This document shows, piece after piece, positions 1 through 12,615 of a stretch of 64,000 nucleotides of DNA. The stretch comes from Physcomitrium patens (lineage: Eukaryota > Streptophyta > Bryopsida > Funariales > Funariaceae). Within the stretch, counting starts at the first letter, position 1, and each line of letters opens with the position of its first letter. Made by a program: the position numbers and the translations under genes. The stretch is from assembly GCF_000002425.4 (NCBI RefSeq), contig NC_037263.1:5332959-5396958 (forward strand), given 5' to 3'. The notes beneath the pieces are model-generated. The model ran no database searches. It had not been told where the DNA came from and was given only the letters and a program-made list of their open reading frames with translations.

Positions 1-69
1 TTGTAGCCAAAACCCTAAAATTTACAAACCTTGCCTTTGATTTCCTAATGGCCTCTTTGAAGTCGCCGA

Positions 70-240
70 AACCCTTATCAAGGTCGCAGGCAGCCTCCTA
101 AAAGCCCATTGTGCATGGATTTCGACCAATGGGGATGAAGATCCTTATTTCTACCTTCATCCATCCATGCCTTGGTTTCATCCCTCTCAATTAACCTCCT
201 ATTAGTTTAAATCTTCATCTTTAGGCTTCTACCTTCTCCC
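70..240 (+). repeat. Dispersed repeat, inverted copy of 8420-8590
   Basis: This roughly 170-bp block matches the reverse complement of 8420-8590 at about three quarters identity by eye. The shared part includes a GACCAAT.GG.ATGAAGATCC core and a TTTCATCCCTC end. It is richer in GC than its surroundings. I do not recognise the family. The two copies lie in opposite orientation about 8.2 kb apart, so they could be ends of one large unit or two independent copies. No coding sequence is visible in bases 1-448. Confidence 0.55.
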
Positions 241-268
241 AAGGCTTCATACTAAACATTTAGGTCCT

Positions 269-291
269 ATATATATATATATATATATATT
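269..291. repeat. (AT)n microsatellite
   Basis: An uninterrupted alternating AT run of about 23 bases in AT-rich sequence. Confidence 0.9.
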
Positions 292-422
292 TAATGTCAA
301 AATCAAAAGAAATAAAGAAACAAAGTAAAGTTTTTTATACCAACTCTTTTTAATTTAATCTACTAGCCACTCTAACACACATCTAGATTTATCAACATAT
401 AATATGTTTTAACTAATTTTTA

Positions 423-446
423 CATACTGTAAGCATTTACAGTATG
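423..446. repeat. Perfect 10-bp inverted repeat with 4-nt loop
   Basis: CATACTGTAA is followed by GCAT and then TTACAGTATG, a perfect 10-bp stem. It lies immediately beside the point where similarity to gypsy A stops (about 449). On the minus strand it is followed ten bases later by TTAG, which resembles a decayed Helitron 3' end (hairpin then CTRR). That reading is speculative. Confidence 0.5.
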
Positions 447-3400
447 ACAACGATTCATGATGAAATCCATAGAAACAGAAGACCATGGTTGTTTTGGAAT
501 GGGTAATGGTTGAAGAAGTCCGTAAGGTCAATGACGAGGAGTTTTTAATCTGGAGCAAACATCACAAGATTGTACAAAAACTTTGACTACCTTCTATATT
601 TGTAGCTACTAAAAATTTCTACATATTACTTCCAAAGTTTTATTGTACCCAAAATGTCCTTCTGCTGGAAAGTCATGACAAGCTTGAAGAATACGTAATC
701 GAGCTTCACCTTTGGAAAGTATAGGCATCCTTTGAAATATAATAGATTATTCTTGAATTCAAACTTGGAAGTATCATGGGACTTAGAAGAAGTATCTTTA
801 ATATCCTGAACAAGAGGATCTAGGGATATGCTTGATTGATTTTGCTTCACAAGTGTTGAATCAACAATCAATGTTGATTTTATAGCTCGAAGATGAAAAT
901 GCTTGGGCTTCAAGAGAATTTATTTTTGTTGATCAAAAGATACAACTCTTTCTTTTGGTACAAGATAAGAACGTCTAGAAAGAATGTCCAATAGACCTTA
1001 TTGTTTTTTGGGTCAAAAAGTGATCTTAAAATTGAATCTAGATAATAATATACTCCAACGAGCTTAACGACAATTCAAGACATATACTGACATGAAGTAC
1101 TCGAGGTTCTTATGGTTTGTATATATGGTAACTGGACTTGAGATGCCTTCTAGATAATGATGTCATTCTTAAAATGAATCTATGATTACAAAGAGCTCTT
1201 TGTTATAGATCTCATAATTAATCTCGGCTGCTGAAAATTTCCTTGAATGGAAAGCTATTGGGTGGAGTTTATCTTTTGTTTCCATTTGTGACAACACAGT
1301 ACCTGGAGCAAAATTTGACGTATATGTTTCCAAATAAAATGTCTTGGAGAAGTCAACACAATATAAGTTTGATACAAAAATAAACTCTTTTTTTAAAAGC
1401 ATGAAATGATGCTTCTACTTCTTTATTCCTCTCAAGTTTGTCTTTACAAGTCAAACGTGTAAGTGGAGCTGCAACTTGAGAAAAATTCTTGATGAAGATT
1501 TGACAATAATTAATAAAGCCCAAAAAGTATTGCACATCTCGTACTTTTTTTGAAATCTTCCAATCTATGATAGTTTGAACCTTCTAGGGATCTATCATAA
1601 GGCCTTTGTTGGAAATGATGTACCCTAAAAAGTCAACTTGAGTAGTATCAAATATACACTTTTCTAACTTAGCATATAATCTTACATCTCTAAGTTTCTA
1701 TAATACGCAACAAATATGAAGCTCATGTTCTTTTGTATTCTTAGAGTAGATTAGAATGTCGACTTAATAGTAAACAATAAAATCATCTAAAAACTCACAA
1801 AAAATATCATTCATAAGATATTAAAAAGTGTTCGGTGCATTCGTGAGTCCAAAAGATATGACATTATATTCAAAATATCCATACCTACTTTGAAAAGAAG
1901 TCTTCCATTCATCTCCTTTTTTTATATGAACTAAGTTATATGCTCCTCATAGATCTATTTTAGTATAGATCTTTGCTTGATTGAATTGGTCAAGAAGTCC
2001 TGAAATGAAAGGCAAGGGATACTTATTTTTAATGGTGATCTTGTTGAATCCTAGATAATCCACTGACATTTGCAAAGATCCATCTTTTTTCTTTACAAAT
2101 AAGATAAGAGCCACGGTTAGAGATTTAGAATGGTGTATGAAGTTCTTTGCCAAATTATCATCAATGTACTCCTTTAATACAGCCAACTCATTTTGCAATA
2201 AGCTATAGATTGGTCCAAATGGTGGTTGAGCTCTTTCATGTAGATCAATTAAACAATCATAAGGTCGATGCTCAAGAAGAATATCTACATTCTTCTTTTC
2301 AAAAACATCTTAGAATTCTTGATATTAGTTAGGAATACTACTTGATGTTGTTTCACCATTAGAAATGAGTGTAGTATATATTACAAAAGTTGATTATTCT
2401 TTTGCAGTATGCATAAAAGTTTTTGCACCTACTAGTAAAGGTTTGGATGTACTAGACTTACGTATTTCTACTTTACTAATGCGATCTTGGATTATACTAT
2501 TAAGAAAGTTGAGGTTACAAGAAATCCAATCTATTTGATGATTATATTTTTCTAGCCACGATAATCCTAAAATAACTTGTTTAGAGGGAGATTTTATTAC
2601 ATTTAATATTACTATATTGTTATGACCTTTAATTGCTACATCTAAAGGAATAGTTTCATAGATAATATTTCCAGAAGACAACGAACGACCATCTATGACT
2701 TCTACATGTACAGATTTAACTTCCTTTACTAAAAGAATTTTTTGATTTTTGGCAAAATCTTCGTTTATAAAACATGTTGAGGCTCTTGAATCTAATAAGG
2801 CAAAGTCTTTGTAATTATTACGTCCTTAATATACTTCTATTATAAAACAAGGTGAGAGGTCTGAGGAGAAGATAGGACCTTTACTAGGTATTGTACATGA
2901 TTGTAGCTGCCTGATTCTTATTATAGCTAGAAAAATTTATTTTTTGGCACATTATCTTCTTTGGCAATTGTGCTCTTCATTTTATAATTGTGTTGCTTCT
3001 TTGGATAATATTGAGCAGTATGCTTAGCTTCTCCACAATATAAATATAATCCTATTTAGTGACATCCATTCTTTTCTTGCTTTGTGAGAGGTTTAAAATG
3101 TATCATATCAATTTACATTGGTTCTGACTTTGACGAATACGTTTCAAAAAACTTGGGAGCTACTGCCATTACTTGACTTGTTCTTCTTCAACCAAATCTT
3201 TGTTCTTGATATCTTTCAAATAAATGATTATCACATGCAATAGCTTGAGTAGTAAATTATTTCAAAGATTTTATTTTTGGCATTGTTAATAATAAATCTT
3301 TGACGCTATCCTTCAATCCATATCAAAATTGGTTGATAAGTACTTTGTCGTTCAAGTCCACGTCACAAGCGAGGTTTTAGAATTTGGCAGCATATATAGT

Positions 3401-4202
3401 GGCTGATGGTGATCCTGTTGTAAAGATAAAAGCTTGATCTCTGCTACTCGTTCTCGATCACTTTGTCCAAATGTGGCCATAAATACTTCTATGAATGAAT
3501 TCAAATCATAAAAGAGTCGTGAATCTTTTTCCATTAAAGGTACAAATCAAGAGAGAGCACTTCCTGATAGTAGTGTGCCTATGAATCCAACTTGAATAAA
3601 TCCATCAAGATATTGGAAAAGGTGCAACCTTAGATAGAGCTTGATTTTTTACAAAAATCCTCAAAATTTTGATCTTTTTCCATCAAACTTCTCAGGCATA
3701 CTAATCCTTGTTCCTATCATACTTGTAGAAGCAAAATTCCTTGGATTTGGTTGTGATGTTGATCTACTTATTTCTTTCAATTGCACAAGTTCTTGCGGCA
3801 GACTTTGAACTTCTTCCATAGGCATAGGCATAGTATTTCTATGATTCATATTGGAAATACATGAGATTTCCACTCTTAGAGTGTTGACAAGCTCATGAAG
3901 ATTTGCTATAGTTATAAATCTATTCTCACTTCCGTTGAGAGTAGCATCCATAATCTTTCCTTCCTTAGATAACTCAAATAAATTCAAAAGTTAAATTAGA
4001 GGGGGGTAATCCACAACCTCTAAAAAAATATCCTACAAAGAAGGATAATCCACTCTCTTTAACAAAAAGATTAGTATTAGAAAACAAGATTTTTTATTTA
4101 AAGGTGGGTAGCTCGTAACCTTCAAAACACAACAATAGAAGTGGGATAATTCACTCACTTCTAAAACAAGATAGAAACAATATGTTGGCACTCTTGTCAA
4201 AC

Positions 4203-4883
4203 TGTCAATGGTATTTTATTTTTTTATTATTTTTTTTTTTACATCCTTTAATTACTACATCATCTTAGAAATATATTTTTATACTTGAAATAAATTCTCT
4301 TAATACCTTATGCATTCCATTCATTATGAGTACCTATCAAGGATATGAATCTTGAACAAAGAGAATCCTCAATACACTCTTCTATCACTGAAGAAAACTA
4401 AAAAGTCACTCAAAAGGTAATGTAATATTAATTAGAATGACTATTGCCAAAAACAAAAAGACTAGAAAGTCTTGAAACAAGACTAAGACTAAAAAGGCAT
4501 TGACAAGAGTGAAGAAGGCTTCACTCTTGCCTCCATATATACTATCTAACTAAGAGCTACGTGATGATGTCCTATAGGACTTCCAACATGTGTTGACTTT
4601 GCTAGCCACATGTCTTATCTTACGAGGTAAGTTATCTATGTATGTGCCATGTAATTGACTTGTTTCACAAGCTACTACACGAAGATAACTTGTTCCACAA
4701 GCTACCAATACATGGTTAGCTTTTTGGCCAAGTTTCTAACCTACAAATACATCTAAAGTCAAAATCGTGTCTATGAAGCTTCTAAGAAGCTTTTCTAGAA
4801 GATTTTATGAAATTATTCTATATTTACCTACTTCTACTTAATCATATAAGTAACTATTGAGGTAAATATATATGTCCATGATA
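4203..4883 (-). repeat. 5' LTR of gypsy A
   Basis: An LTR of about 681 bp. Read on the minus strand it begins in the TRTCATGGACATA form shared with gypsy C and F and ends TTGACA. It contains a TATATA box and, just downstream of that, the hairpin shared by this family (plus-strand bases 4502-4531). The upper edge at 4883 abuts the RT region of element B. Confidence 0.8.
4502..4531 (-). promoter_or_regulatory. LTR hairpin, gypsy A copy
   Basis: On the transcribed (minus) strand this reads as a 13-bp stem closed by a CCTT loop, including one G-U pair, starting a few bases after a TATATA box. The same structure occurs in gypsy C and F. Confidence 0.6.
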
Positions 4884-6391
4884 ATACCACAAAATTTGTA
4901 ACCTTTTATTATAAAGTATATATTTTCACCAATCCTAATAATATTTTCATAGTTATTAAATTTTTACTTTGTATTATCAATTGAAATTGATCTTATCTTA
5001 AATAAAGATCTACTATAGAATAAATTGCTCTCTCTACAAATGCCTTTGTAAATTCATCCATAATTGGACTTAAATCCATGTTTCTAATAGTTACTTTATT
5101 TATCAATTGCATATCTTGTATAAACTTCACTATCCCATTTTTTTAGGTACTATGAACTATTTTTTGGAATATGGTACAATAGATGGTTTTAAAATTTTCT
5201 ATCTTAATATTTTTATTAAATAATTCATTTAGATTTGGCAAATAGGTTTTTGAAACTCAAATTGGATTCAAATTCTATAGTTCACATAGAATTATGAAAA
5301 TAACCATAGATGCTATAAATACTTAGATCAATGCATTATATTTTATGTGATTTAAATATAAATATCTTACTATATTATATAAAAAAAAATTGAAATATCT
5401 CTCTTCATTTTTTGTTAAAAATTCCTCACATCCAACTTTCAAACCATCTAATATCAATTCATCCTTGAATTCATGATCTATTTTTCTTCGATCTCCTAAA
5501 TTAGATTACATAAAAGCATTTTAAATCCTTTTCTCAAAATTTGATGGCAGTCGCAATGCCACTAGTTTAACCTATACATTTTTGATATCTTTCTTTTCTA
5601 TCTTATACAAATTATTCATATTTTTGAATAAAATATATTCATCACTTGATAATCTTATAGTGGCTTTATTTCTTCTATTAGGCAAAAAGCCATCATTTCT
5701 TCTATCATTACAAACCTACTTTATGATGGTATTTAATCAAAATCTTTTAAGCTTTTAAGATCTTTAAATTCTTTATATATCCTTGGCAAAGAATGATCTC
5801 TCAAACTATTCCAATTTCTTTCATGATTTGTAAAAATCATTAAAAATTATACCACCTTCTTTTCATCTTGACTTATTTTCCTTGCATAATTCAAACCATC
5901 ATTCATAACATTTATTTCTATTTGTCTAGCAATAATATATGGATGTTTCAATATAATAGGATATATAGACATATCTTGCTTAAAGAAATTTTATTCATGA
6001 ATAACATCTCTTATTATTACTTTGATACTTTAACAAACTCCATACAAATCTTCTTTTAAATTATTTGATGGTCTTATCATCCACCTTGTTTCTTATGCAT
6101 TTAATATCATAATATCTCCTATAGATTTTTGTTTTTTCTTTATTACATCAATAATAATTTTATAAAATTTATGCTTTGTAATCCTTAGAATTTTATCAAT
6201 TATAAATTCAATCTTTTACTTAAAATCTATTCTTTCAGTACTTTCTTCAAATCTATAGTAACTTCAATATTTAATTATAATTTATAAGCAAGAGTCTTTT
6301 CTTTTTCTTTCATAATTTTTTTTTTGTAGAAATATTCTTTTTTCTATCTCCATATATAAAATTCTTTTGTTTTCATGTTTTTTCTCTCCGT

Positions 6392-7890
6392 TGTCGTAAT
6401 ACATGAAGTCTTGCTGAAGAATACTCTGGGCACCTAGCTGTGGAAGGTAGAATGGAAATTGCTACAACAAAATCCTAATTCTAATAGAATACTAACAATG
6501 CTAAATAAGCTTTAATCATATTCAGAGAAACCTCAAAAGAATTACAAAGAAACAATAAGAAATCTTAAAGAACTATTAAAATGATTACAAATATATTTCA
6601 AATATATTTTAATTCAATCTTAATTTAATCCTACTTGAAATCCTATTGGACTTCATTCAAACTTTAGGCCAAAAACTAAATAAATCTTAAATTCTAAAAA
6701 AACTCAAATAAAATCCTAAATCCTAAATCAAATCTTGACCAAATTCTAAACTCTAAATCAATTTTTAACCAAATCCTAATCCTAAATCAAACCCTGACCA
6801 AACCCTAATCCTAAATAAAATCCTAACCAAATCCTAAATCCTAAATCAAACCCTAGTAATTTCTACAATAGATTTAAACCTCAATAACTAATGAATGAAT
6901 CGTCGATCTTAACTCAAAATTTCCACACTTCTTAAAAATTAAGTTGAAAACAAAAAAAAAATTTGAAAAGGATCGAAATTACCAAATAGACGATAACCTA
7001 AAAAATGTGCTTAGATATTGGTTGGCCTCCTTCTCCGACCTTGATGCCAATCTTCTAGAGCCAATATCTCTCTTTTTTACCATTCGATTGATTTTAAAAT
7101 TATCATAAACATAGAAAAATAAGTCTAATATCCTCATATATAAATTTTATTCCAATTCAACTAATAAATTGCAAGAAATCTCAAAAATCCTTACTAGACC
7201 TAAAATTCTACTTTCTAAGACCTTGACCACTTAAACCTCAATAACCCTCAATTTAACTATTAAATAAAGTTAAAATTCACAATACATATTAAGCACAACT
7301 ATAACCATTAACTTACAAAATTTCACCTATAGATCTATTATAAAACTCTTGAAATTACCCAAAACGTTAATCATATTTTATTTCACAAAATCCAAGTCAT
7401 CTGAAAACAAACTTGATTTTGTAAAGCTCTTACAAAATCATTACAAATCCAAATTGCTCAAAACCAATGCTCATAGAAATCCTATCTAGTCTGCTATCAA
7501 ATTCCATTCTCCAATCTGCAAAAGAACCCCCAAGTTACTATAGGTGCTCGATTTTGTGCCTTAGGGTCTGATTTTGATTGAGATTGCTAACCGGCCCTCC
7601 TTGGGTATCAATATCTAGTTTTTCTAGGTAATTTTTGCTAGAATTTACTTTTAAATTTCTCTTAAAGATACTTATATCATTTATTTTTCCAATCTACCTT
7701 ATTTTGCCTTATTTATGGCCCTATAAAGTAAATAGAAGTCACTTTTATAAAAATGTAGTACTACTACTAAAAGTTTTATTACCTTCCTATCTTTTATCCA
7801 AGTTTTTTCTATTTTATCTTTTAACTTGGCTCTTCTATAATAAGCTCCACATTATCATCTTTCACCATATAGTCATGTTACAATACAACA
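6392..7890 (-). repeat. Solo LTR of the B/D family, TSD CCGT
   Basis: An LTR of 1499 bp that reads TGTCGTAATACATG at the left and ends ACAACA at the right. It is flanked on both sides by CCGT (6388-6391 and 7891-7894). No internal region is attached. The left third is full of degenerate CCTAAA/ATCCTAA units. It lies inside the element B coding region. Confidence 0.9.
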
Positions 7891-8419
7891 CCGTGTAGTA
7901 TTTTTTTATGGCTCTTTATTATTTTCATCTTTTCTTTGTTTTTTTTTTTTTTTCTATTAATGCTTCATATTAACTCTTTGTAATATGAATATGCATTAAT
8001 AATCTATTTATTGGATCATCTCACCTAATAATTTACTAGATGTTATTGCCAACACATTTTAAATCATTTCTAGTGATTTTTTCCTTCTTAGCATAATTCA
8101 TTATATTTGACCACATAGAATTAGATTTTTTTTAGTAATTTTAAATTTATGCTTAAACATTTGTCGAAACATGCTTCCATCCAATATATTAATGCTTTAT
8201 CTCTTGAGATTCTAAATGCTTCTATTGTAAGCACCTTTATTCCTTCCTTATCAAAATTTATCTCTAATTTTTCTCCACTTTCTTTTAAATGTATCATACC
8301 ATCTTTAAAAAAAAAATTAAAGAGAATTGATGTAAGAAAATTTATTTTGAAGTTTATTTATTTTGATCATAGTATTTAAATTATATAATATTTAGATATT
8401 TAGTGTAAATTTTAAAGAA

Positions 8420-8590
8420 AAGATTGGGGCTCAAAGATAAAAATCCAAATCTCTAAGAAAATTATTTGGAGGGATGAAAGTAAGGTATAGATGGATGAAA
8501 GTAAAAAGTGAGGATCTTCATTCCGATTGGTCAAAAGCCATGCCTAATAGGCTTTCAAAAGGTTGTCTATAATCATAACAAAGATAAAAA
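8420..8590 (-). repeat. Dispersed repeat, inverted copy of 70-240
   Basis: The reverse complement matches 70-240. It lies between the parts of element B that match the D protease and gag regions, so it was probably carried in by a separate insertion whose limits (roughly 8.4-9.0 kb) I cannot fix. Nothing coding is seen in this stretch. Confidence 0.55.
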
Positions 8591-10081
8591 GCTATATATC
8601 AAAATTTTATGATATTTGAATACTTATTTTGTGAAATATGAAAAAAATTACACACATATATATATGAAAACAAGGGTTTGAAGCTACTGCTAAAGTTTTG
8701 GCAATATTTCAAGATCCATAACAAATTTGCAATTGAAATTTCTTGTGGTAGTTTCTGAAAGTATATCAATATTTCATATAAATTTTTAGTTTATTTAAAT
8801 AGTCTAATTATAGGATATGAGCTGTTGAAATTTGAGAAGATTTCACCTTAAGGATATATAAGATTTTAGAATATTTTTATTATATTTTGTATAATTTTTG
8901 GTACTTAGGACTTATGTATTAATATAATTGCCTATATAGGAACAATTTTATATATAAATTTGGTGCTTTTCTATCTTTTAACTTAATTGAGCAATAAGTC
9001 ATAGCCAAAAGCCCAACTCTTTTTTAAGGCAAATTCTCTCTATTCTGACAATACTATTATATCACATGCACTTATATACTACGCCTTCTATTGATCTTGA
9101 TTTTTGTCTTATTGATATTCTTAATGATTGATTTTTTTTTTAATTTTTACAAATTTTATTTATAAATCTTTCATCTCTTGTATGATTTCATCAATGTCTA
9201 TTTCTTCTTCCTTTGATATAATCATTGAAGGTTGAATTATAGATGTAGAATGGGTAGTAGGTATTATTACCTTACATGCTTACAATGGTCTTTGAATACC
9301 TATATCTTTTTTCTTCTTCTTTTTTTAAGCAATCTTATTGCCTCTTCTACTTTCTTTTAATTTATTGCCAATTCTTTATCTTCTTCTTAATCTTCAAGCA
9401 AGATTTTCAGCTTTTCTTACAACTTTCCATGAGTTACTTGAAAAAAAAGCTCTACTTTACTTGGTTCCAATAATTGCCTCTCTTTCTTTAATAATTGAAA
9501 ATATTACTTTTTAAACTCTTTTAATAATTTTGTTGCTAGAAGAACTTTCTTAGGTCTTTTAATCCATTCAAATAATGACTTATTTGCAATTTTATCATTA
9601 TCTTCAAAGAAAAACTCATCCTTCAATGTTTGTAAATATTTCTGTCATAAACCTCTAAAATATCTAATTATGGATTTTATTTGATTTCTTATCTTTGATG
9701 CAGTAATCAATTCAAATAATTGAACCATCTCCTTCTTTCAAACACGCTTCAACTCCATCTTCTTTACATAACATCTTAAATATTTTGTGATATTCTTCCC
9801 TTTGAATTGATTAATCTTATCAACAACCACTTGTAATGCTTTGTTTTTCATATCCTCTTTACAATCTTTAACTTGTTGTTGCATGGATATGACAAAAGCC
9901 TCAAACATACTTGTGGAATTGGCATTAAAATACATACCTTGTCTTTTACTTGTAGCTCCACTTCCAACTCTACTTGAAGCACTATGAAAATCCTTTCTTT
10001 CAATTCTTATGCCTTACTTCTTTATAATTTAAATAAACTAAAAAATGATTCTAAGCACCTTTCTCCTCAAGCATTTCATGT

Positions 10082-11512
10082 TGCCGTATTACATGAAGTC
10101 TTGCTAGACAATGCATCAAGTACCTGGATGTGAAAGATAGAGGAGAAATTGCAATAACAAGATCTTAACAACTCTAATAGAATCCTAAATAAATTCCAAT
10201 TAAACCTTAATAATACTAATCAAGCTTTAATCAAATCCAAAAGAAATTCTAAAGAAATCATAAAGAAATAATAATTAGATCTTAAAGAAATCCTTAAAAA
10301 ATTCAAAAGAAATATTAGAAAAATCTTAAATAAAACTTAAATAAATCCTAACCAAATCGTATTTTAATTCTAATTGAAACCTTAATGGATCTTAACTAAA
10401 TTTTAGATTAAATCATAACTAAATCCTAAACTAAATCTTAACCAAAATCTAACCAATTCAAACCAACCCTAAGGTAGATTAGAACCCCAATATCTATTGA
10501 TTAAATTATTGATCATGCTTAAAAATTTATAAACCTCTCAATTTTTTAATTAAAAAAAAGTACAACAAATTTGAAGATAATTTCACTTACCAAATGGAAG
10601 AAAATTCCTAAAATCCACTCATGTATTGGCTAACCTCCTACTGCAATCTAAATATTAAACTTCTAGTACCAATATCTTATTTTTGAGCCATTGAATTTCT
10701 CCAAAATTTTACTTAAATTTTTGAAAATCAAGTCTAGTCTCCATACAAAAAAAAAAAAAAAAAAAAAAAATCACTTCAATCTATTTGACTTATTGCTAAA
10801 GATCTTTAAAATATTCACTAGCTCTCAAACTTCAATTTCTAAGACCTCAATCCATAGAAACCTTTACATACTTCGATCTAATTGTTTGATTGACCTCAAA
10901 ATTTGCATACACATTTAAAACTAGTACACCAACACTCTGTCCAAAATTTAGCAATATACATATGATAAAACTCAAGAAATCCTCAAATATGTAAACATAG
11001 TTTTATTTCTGAAAATCTAAACCAACCAAGAACATTATTAACTTTGAGAATCTCTCCAAAATTGAGTATTAACTCGATTGACATAAATCCAACGCCCAAA
11101 AATCTCTTTGCAAGTCTGCTCTCAATTTTGCTCTCCAATCTACCAAAGAATCCTAGAATCGCCGTAGGTGCATAGTTTTGTGCCTCAAGATCTGATTTTG
11201 ACCTAAATTGACAATTGGTCCTCTCTCAGTATCAATATTTGATAATTTGAGGTAATTTTTACTCAAACCTATTGGTAACTTCTTTCTAAACATGTCTATA
11301 TTGATTACTTATCTTATTTACTTTGATTTGAGGCATTTATGTTTCTACAAAGCAAATAGAAGAGTCTTCTGTAAAAGGCAACATTAAGATTGAATCTTTC
11401 ATTACCTTCCTATCATTTATCTTTGTTTTTCTAATACAACTTTCTATTAGGCTCTTCTATAACAACATTTATGTTTTCATTTTTCACCATATACTTATGT
11501 TACTACTCAACA
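10082..11512 (-). repeat. Solo LTR of the B/D family in the element B leader, TSD ATGT
   Basis: An LTR of 1431 bp, from TGCCGTATTACATG to CTCAACA, flanked by ATGT at 10,078-10,081 and 11,513-11,516. The outer sequences join to give the leader between gag and the 5' LTR of element B. The homologous uninterrupted site in gypsy D (about 60.88 kb) reads ACGT, so the target was probably ACGT. The LTR contains a 24-base A run at 10,747-10,770. Confidence 0.9.
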
Positions 11513-11531
11513 ATGTCAAATTTAATAATTA

Positions 11532-11850
11532 TGTCATATTATGTGTATTCTTGCTTGAGAATGCACTAGGCACTTAGCTATTGAAGGTTAGTAGAAATGC
11601 AACAACAATCCTATCAAGTCTAATAGAATCTTAAATAAACTTTTAGTAAACTTTAATAATCCTAATCAAACTTTGATCAATTCAAAATAAATTTAAGAAA
11701 AGTTATAAAAGTAATACAAAGAAGTCCTAAACTAATTTTTAAAAATAATAATAAGCAATCTTAAAGAAATATAAAAATAAATCTTTAAAGAAACAGCAAT
11801 AATTTTAAAGAAATACTAGAAATAAAAACTTTTAAAGAAAAAAAAACCCT
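11532..11850 (-). repeat. Partial own 5' LTR of element B
   Basis: It starts TGTCATATTATGTG and continues with the family's GAGAATGCACTAGGCAC block. It loses similarity near 11,850, where host-like sequence begins. The right-hand limit is approximate. Confidence 0.65.
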
Positions 11851-12495
11851 TCAAAACACAAAAACCAATAGACAAGAAACAAAATTTCTTTATAAGCACA
11901 TAAAAATATCAATATTTACAGACAACTAAAAGCCATAATGTTTCATCATGTTGTTTTCAAGATAAAAACAGAACAACATCATGGTTAATGCCAAAGTAGC
12001 CAGAAATCAAAAAGAATGCAACAGACAATGCACCTCAAAAAATTTGTATAAAAACTTATCAGCAACCCTCGTCCTGATCATCATCAAATAACGCCAACTA
12101 CAAGACACCATGACAGAGATGGTGGCTACTGCAACAAAGAGACTCCGTGGGAAGCGAAATCTCAGCTTTGAACAAGGAAAGAATGGCTACAGAGCCAGAG
12201 CAAAAATCAAAATCCAAGTACAGACACACGTAATCGTGTTTGAACACATGTTTTTGTGATCCTCCTGCACTCAATTGTCGTGTTTTTAATCTGGTCGTTG
12301 ATCAGCCGAACTATCCATTTGTCTTCGACTTGGGTTGGTTTTGTTGGTGAATGTGCTAGTCGGTGCTAATCAGAAGAAGTTCCGGGAGAGTTCCAGCAGA
12401 TCGAAGTCATTGGTTTCGGTGGATAACTAAATCTGTTTCTGTGGAGATCGATAGAAAGCTACTCGTGATCAGATAGAGTTACCAGCTCGAGGATT
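11851..12495. other. Host-like sequence, probable 3' flank of the 12.5-kb exon
   Basis: Base composition changes from AT-rich repeat to mixed sequence here. No open reading frame or recognisable RNA is seen. If the exon at 12,496-12,615 is real, this is its 3' untranslated region on the minus strand. Confidence 0.35.
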
Positions 12496-12615
12496 TCACA
12501 GATAGCTGATTTCTAGATAGCTGGGTTCTCGAGTGTTTCTCACTAAGAGCATGTCCATGCAGAGCAGGACGAAGGCCATGAAGATCACCACTGCGCACGC
12601 AATCCATATTGCACG
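12496..12615 (-). CDS. Candidate last exon of a small membrane protein
   Basis: On the minus strand a pyrimidine-poor but usable acceptor (CTACAG, AG at 12,618-12,617) is followed by an open frame of 39 codons ending in TGA at 12,498-12,496. The frame starts after one leading base. It encodes RAIWIACAVV, a continuous hydrophobic segment of about 20 residues, then a charged tail (LLVRNTREPSYLEISYL). The pattern is one transmembrane helix followed by a short polar end with positive residues. I do not recognise the protein. Upstream exons, expected on the minus strand between 12.65 and 13.9 kb, could not be identified. A second frame through the same exon, starting at an ATG, is also open for about 39 codons but is not hydrophobic. 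Confidence 0.3.
   Translation of the reverse strand, partial: RAIWIACAVVIFMAFVLLCMDMLLVRNTREPSYLEISYL

Larger units (their letters stand above)
449..4883 (-). mobile_element. Ty3/gypsy chromovirus-like fragment (gypsy A), truncated
   Basis: A decayed Ty3 element read on the minus strand. From its 5' side: LTR at 4203-4883, a leader, gag at about 2.9-4.0 kb, aspartic protease region at about 2.4-2.87 kb, reverse transcriptase at about 1.35-2.2 kb, RNase H at about 1.15-1.4 kb, and the start of integrase at about 0.45-0.95 kb. The parts match gypsy C (21-29 kb) and gypsy F (46-49 kb) in sequence and order. The downstream end and second LTR are absent. It carries many breaks and looks old. Confidence 0.9.
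4884..11850 (-). mobile_element. Ty3/gypsy element B (older relative of gypsy D), truncated
   Basis: A decayed minus-strand element homologous to gypsy D at 52-62 kb. The RT region at about 5.0-5.7 kb parallels 55.7-56.35 kb. The N-terminal gag at 9738-9935 matches the D gag around its FDGRNISRYLRCYV stretch. The leader at 10.03-10.08 kb matches the D leader. Its own 5' LTR begins at 11,532 and is lost after about 11,850. Two solo LTRs of the same family interrupt it (6392-7890 and 10,082-11,512). An unrelated unit carrying the repeat at 8420-8590 also seems to lie inside it. The 3' part is missing beyond 4884, where gypsy A begins. Many breaks; clearly old. Confidence 0.8.

Noticed and set aside
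10691-10918. Lysine-run protein frame
   Set aside because: Produced by a 24-base A run inside a solo LTR.
10078-11516. Reading the 10,082-11,512 LTR as the element B 5' LTR
   Set aside because: ATGT flanks it on both sides and the element B leader continues on its far side to a separate LTR start at 11,532, so it is a solo insertion.
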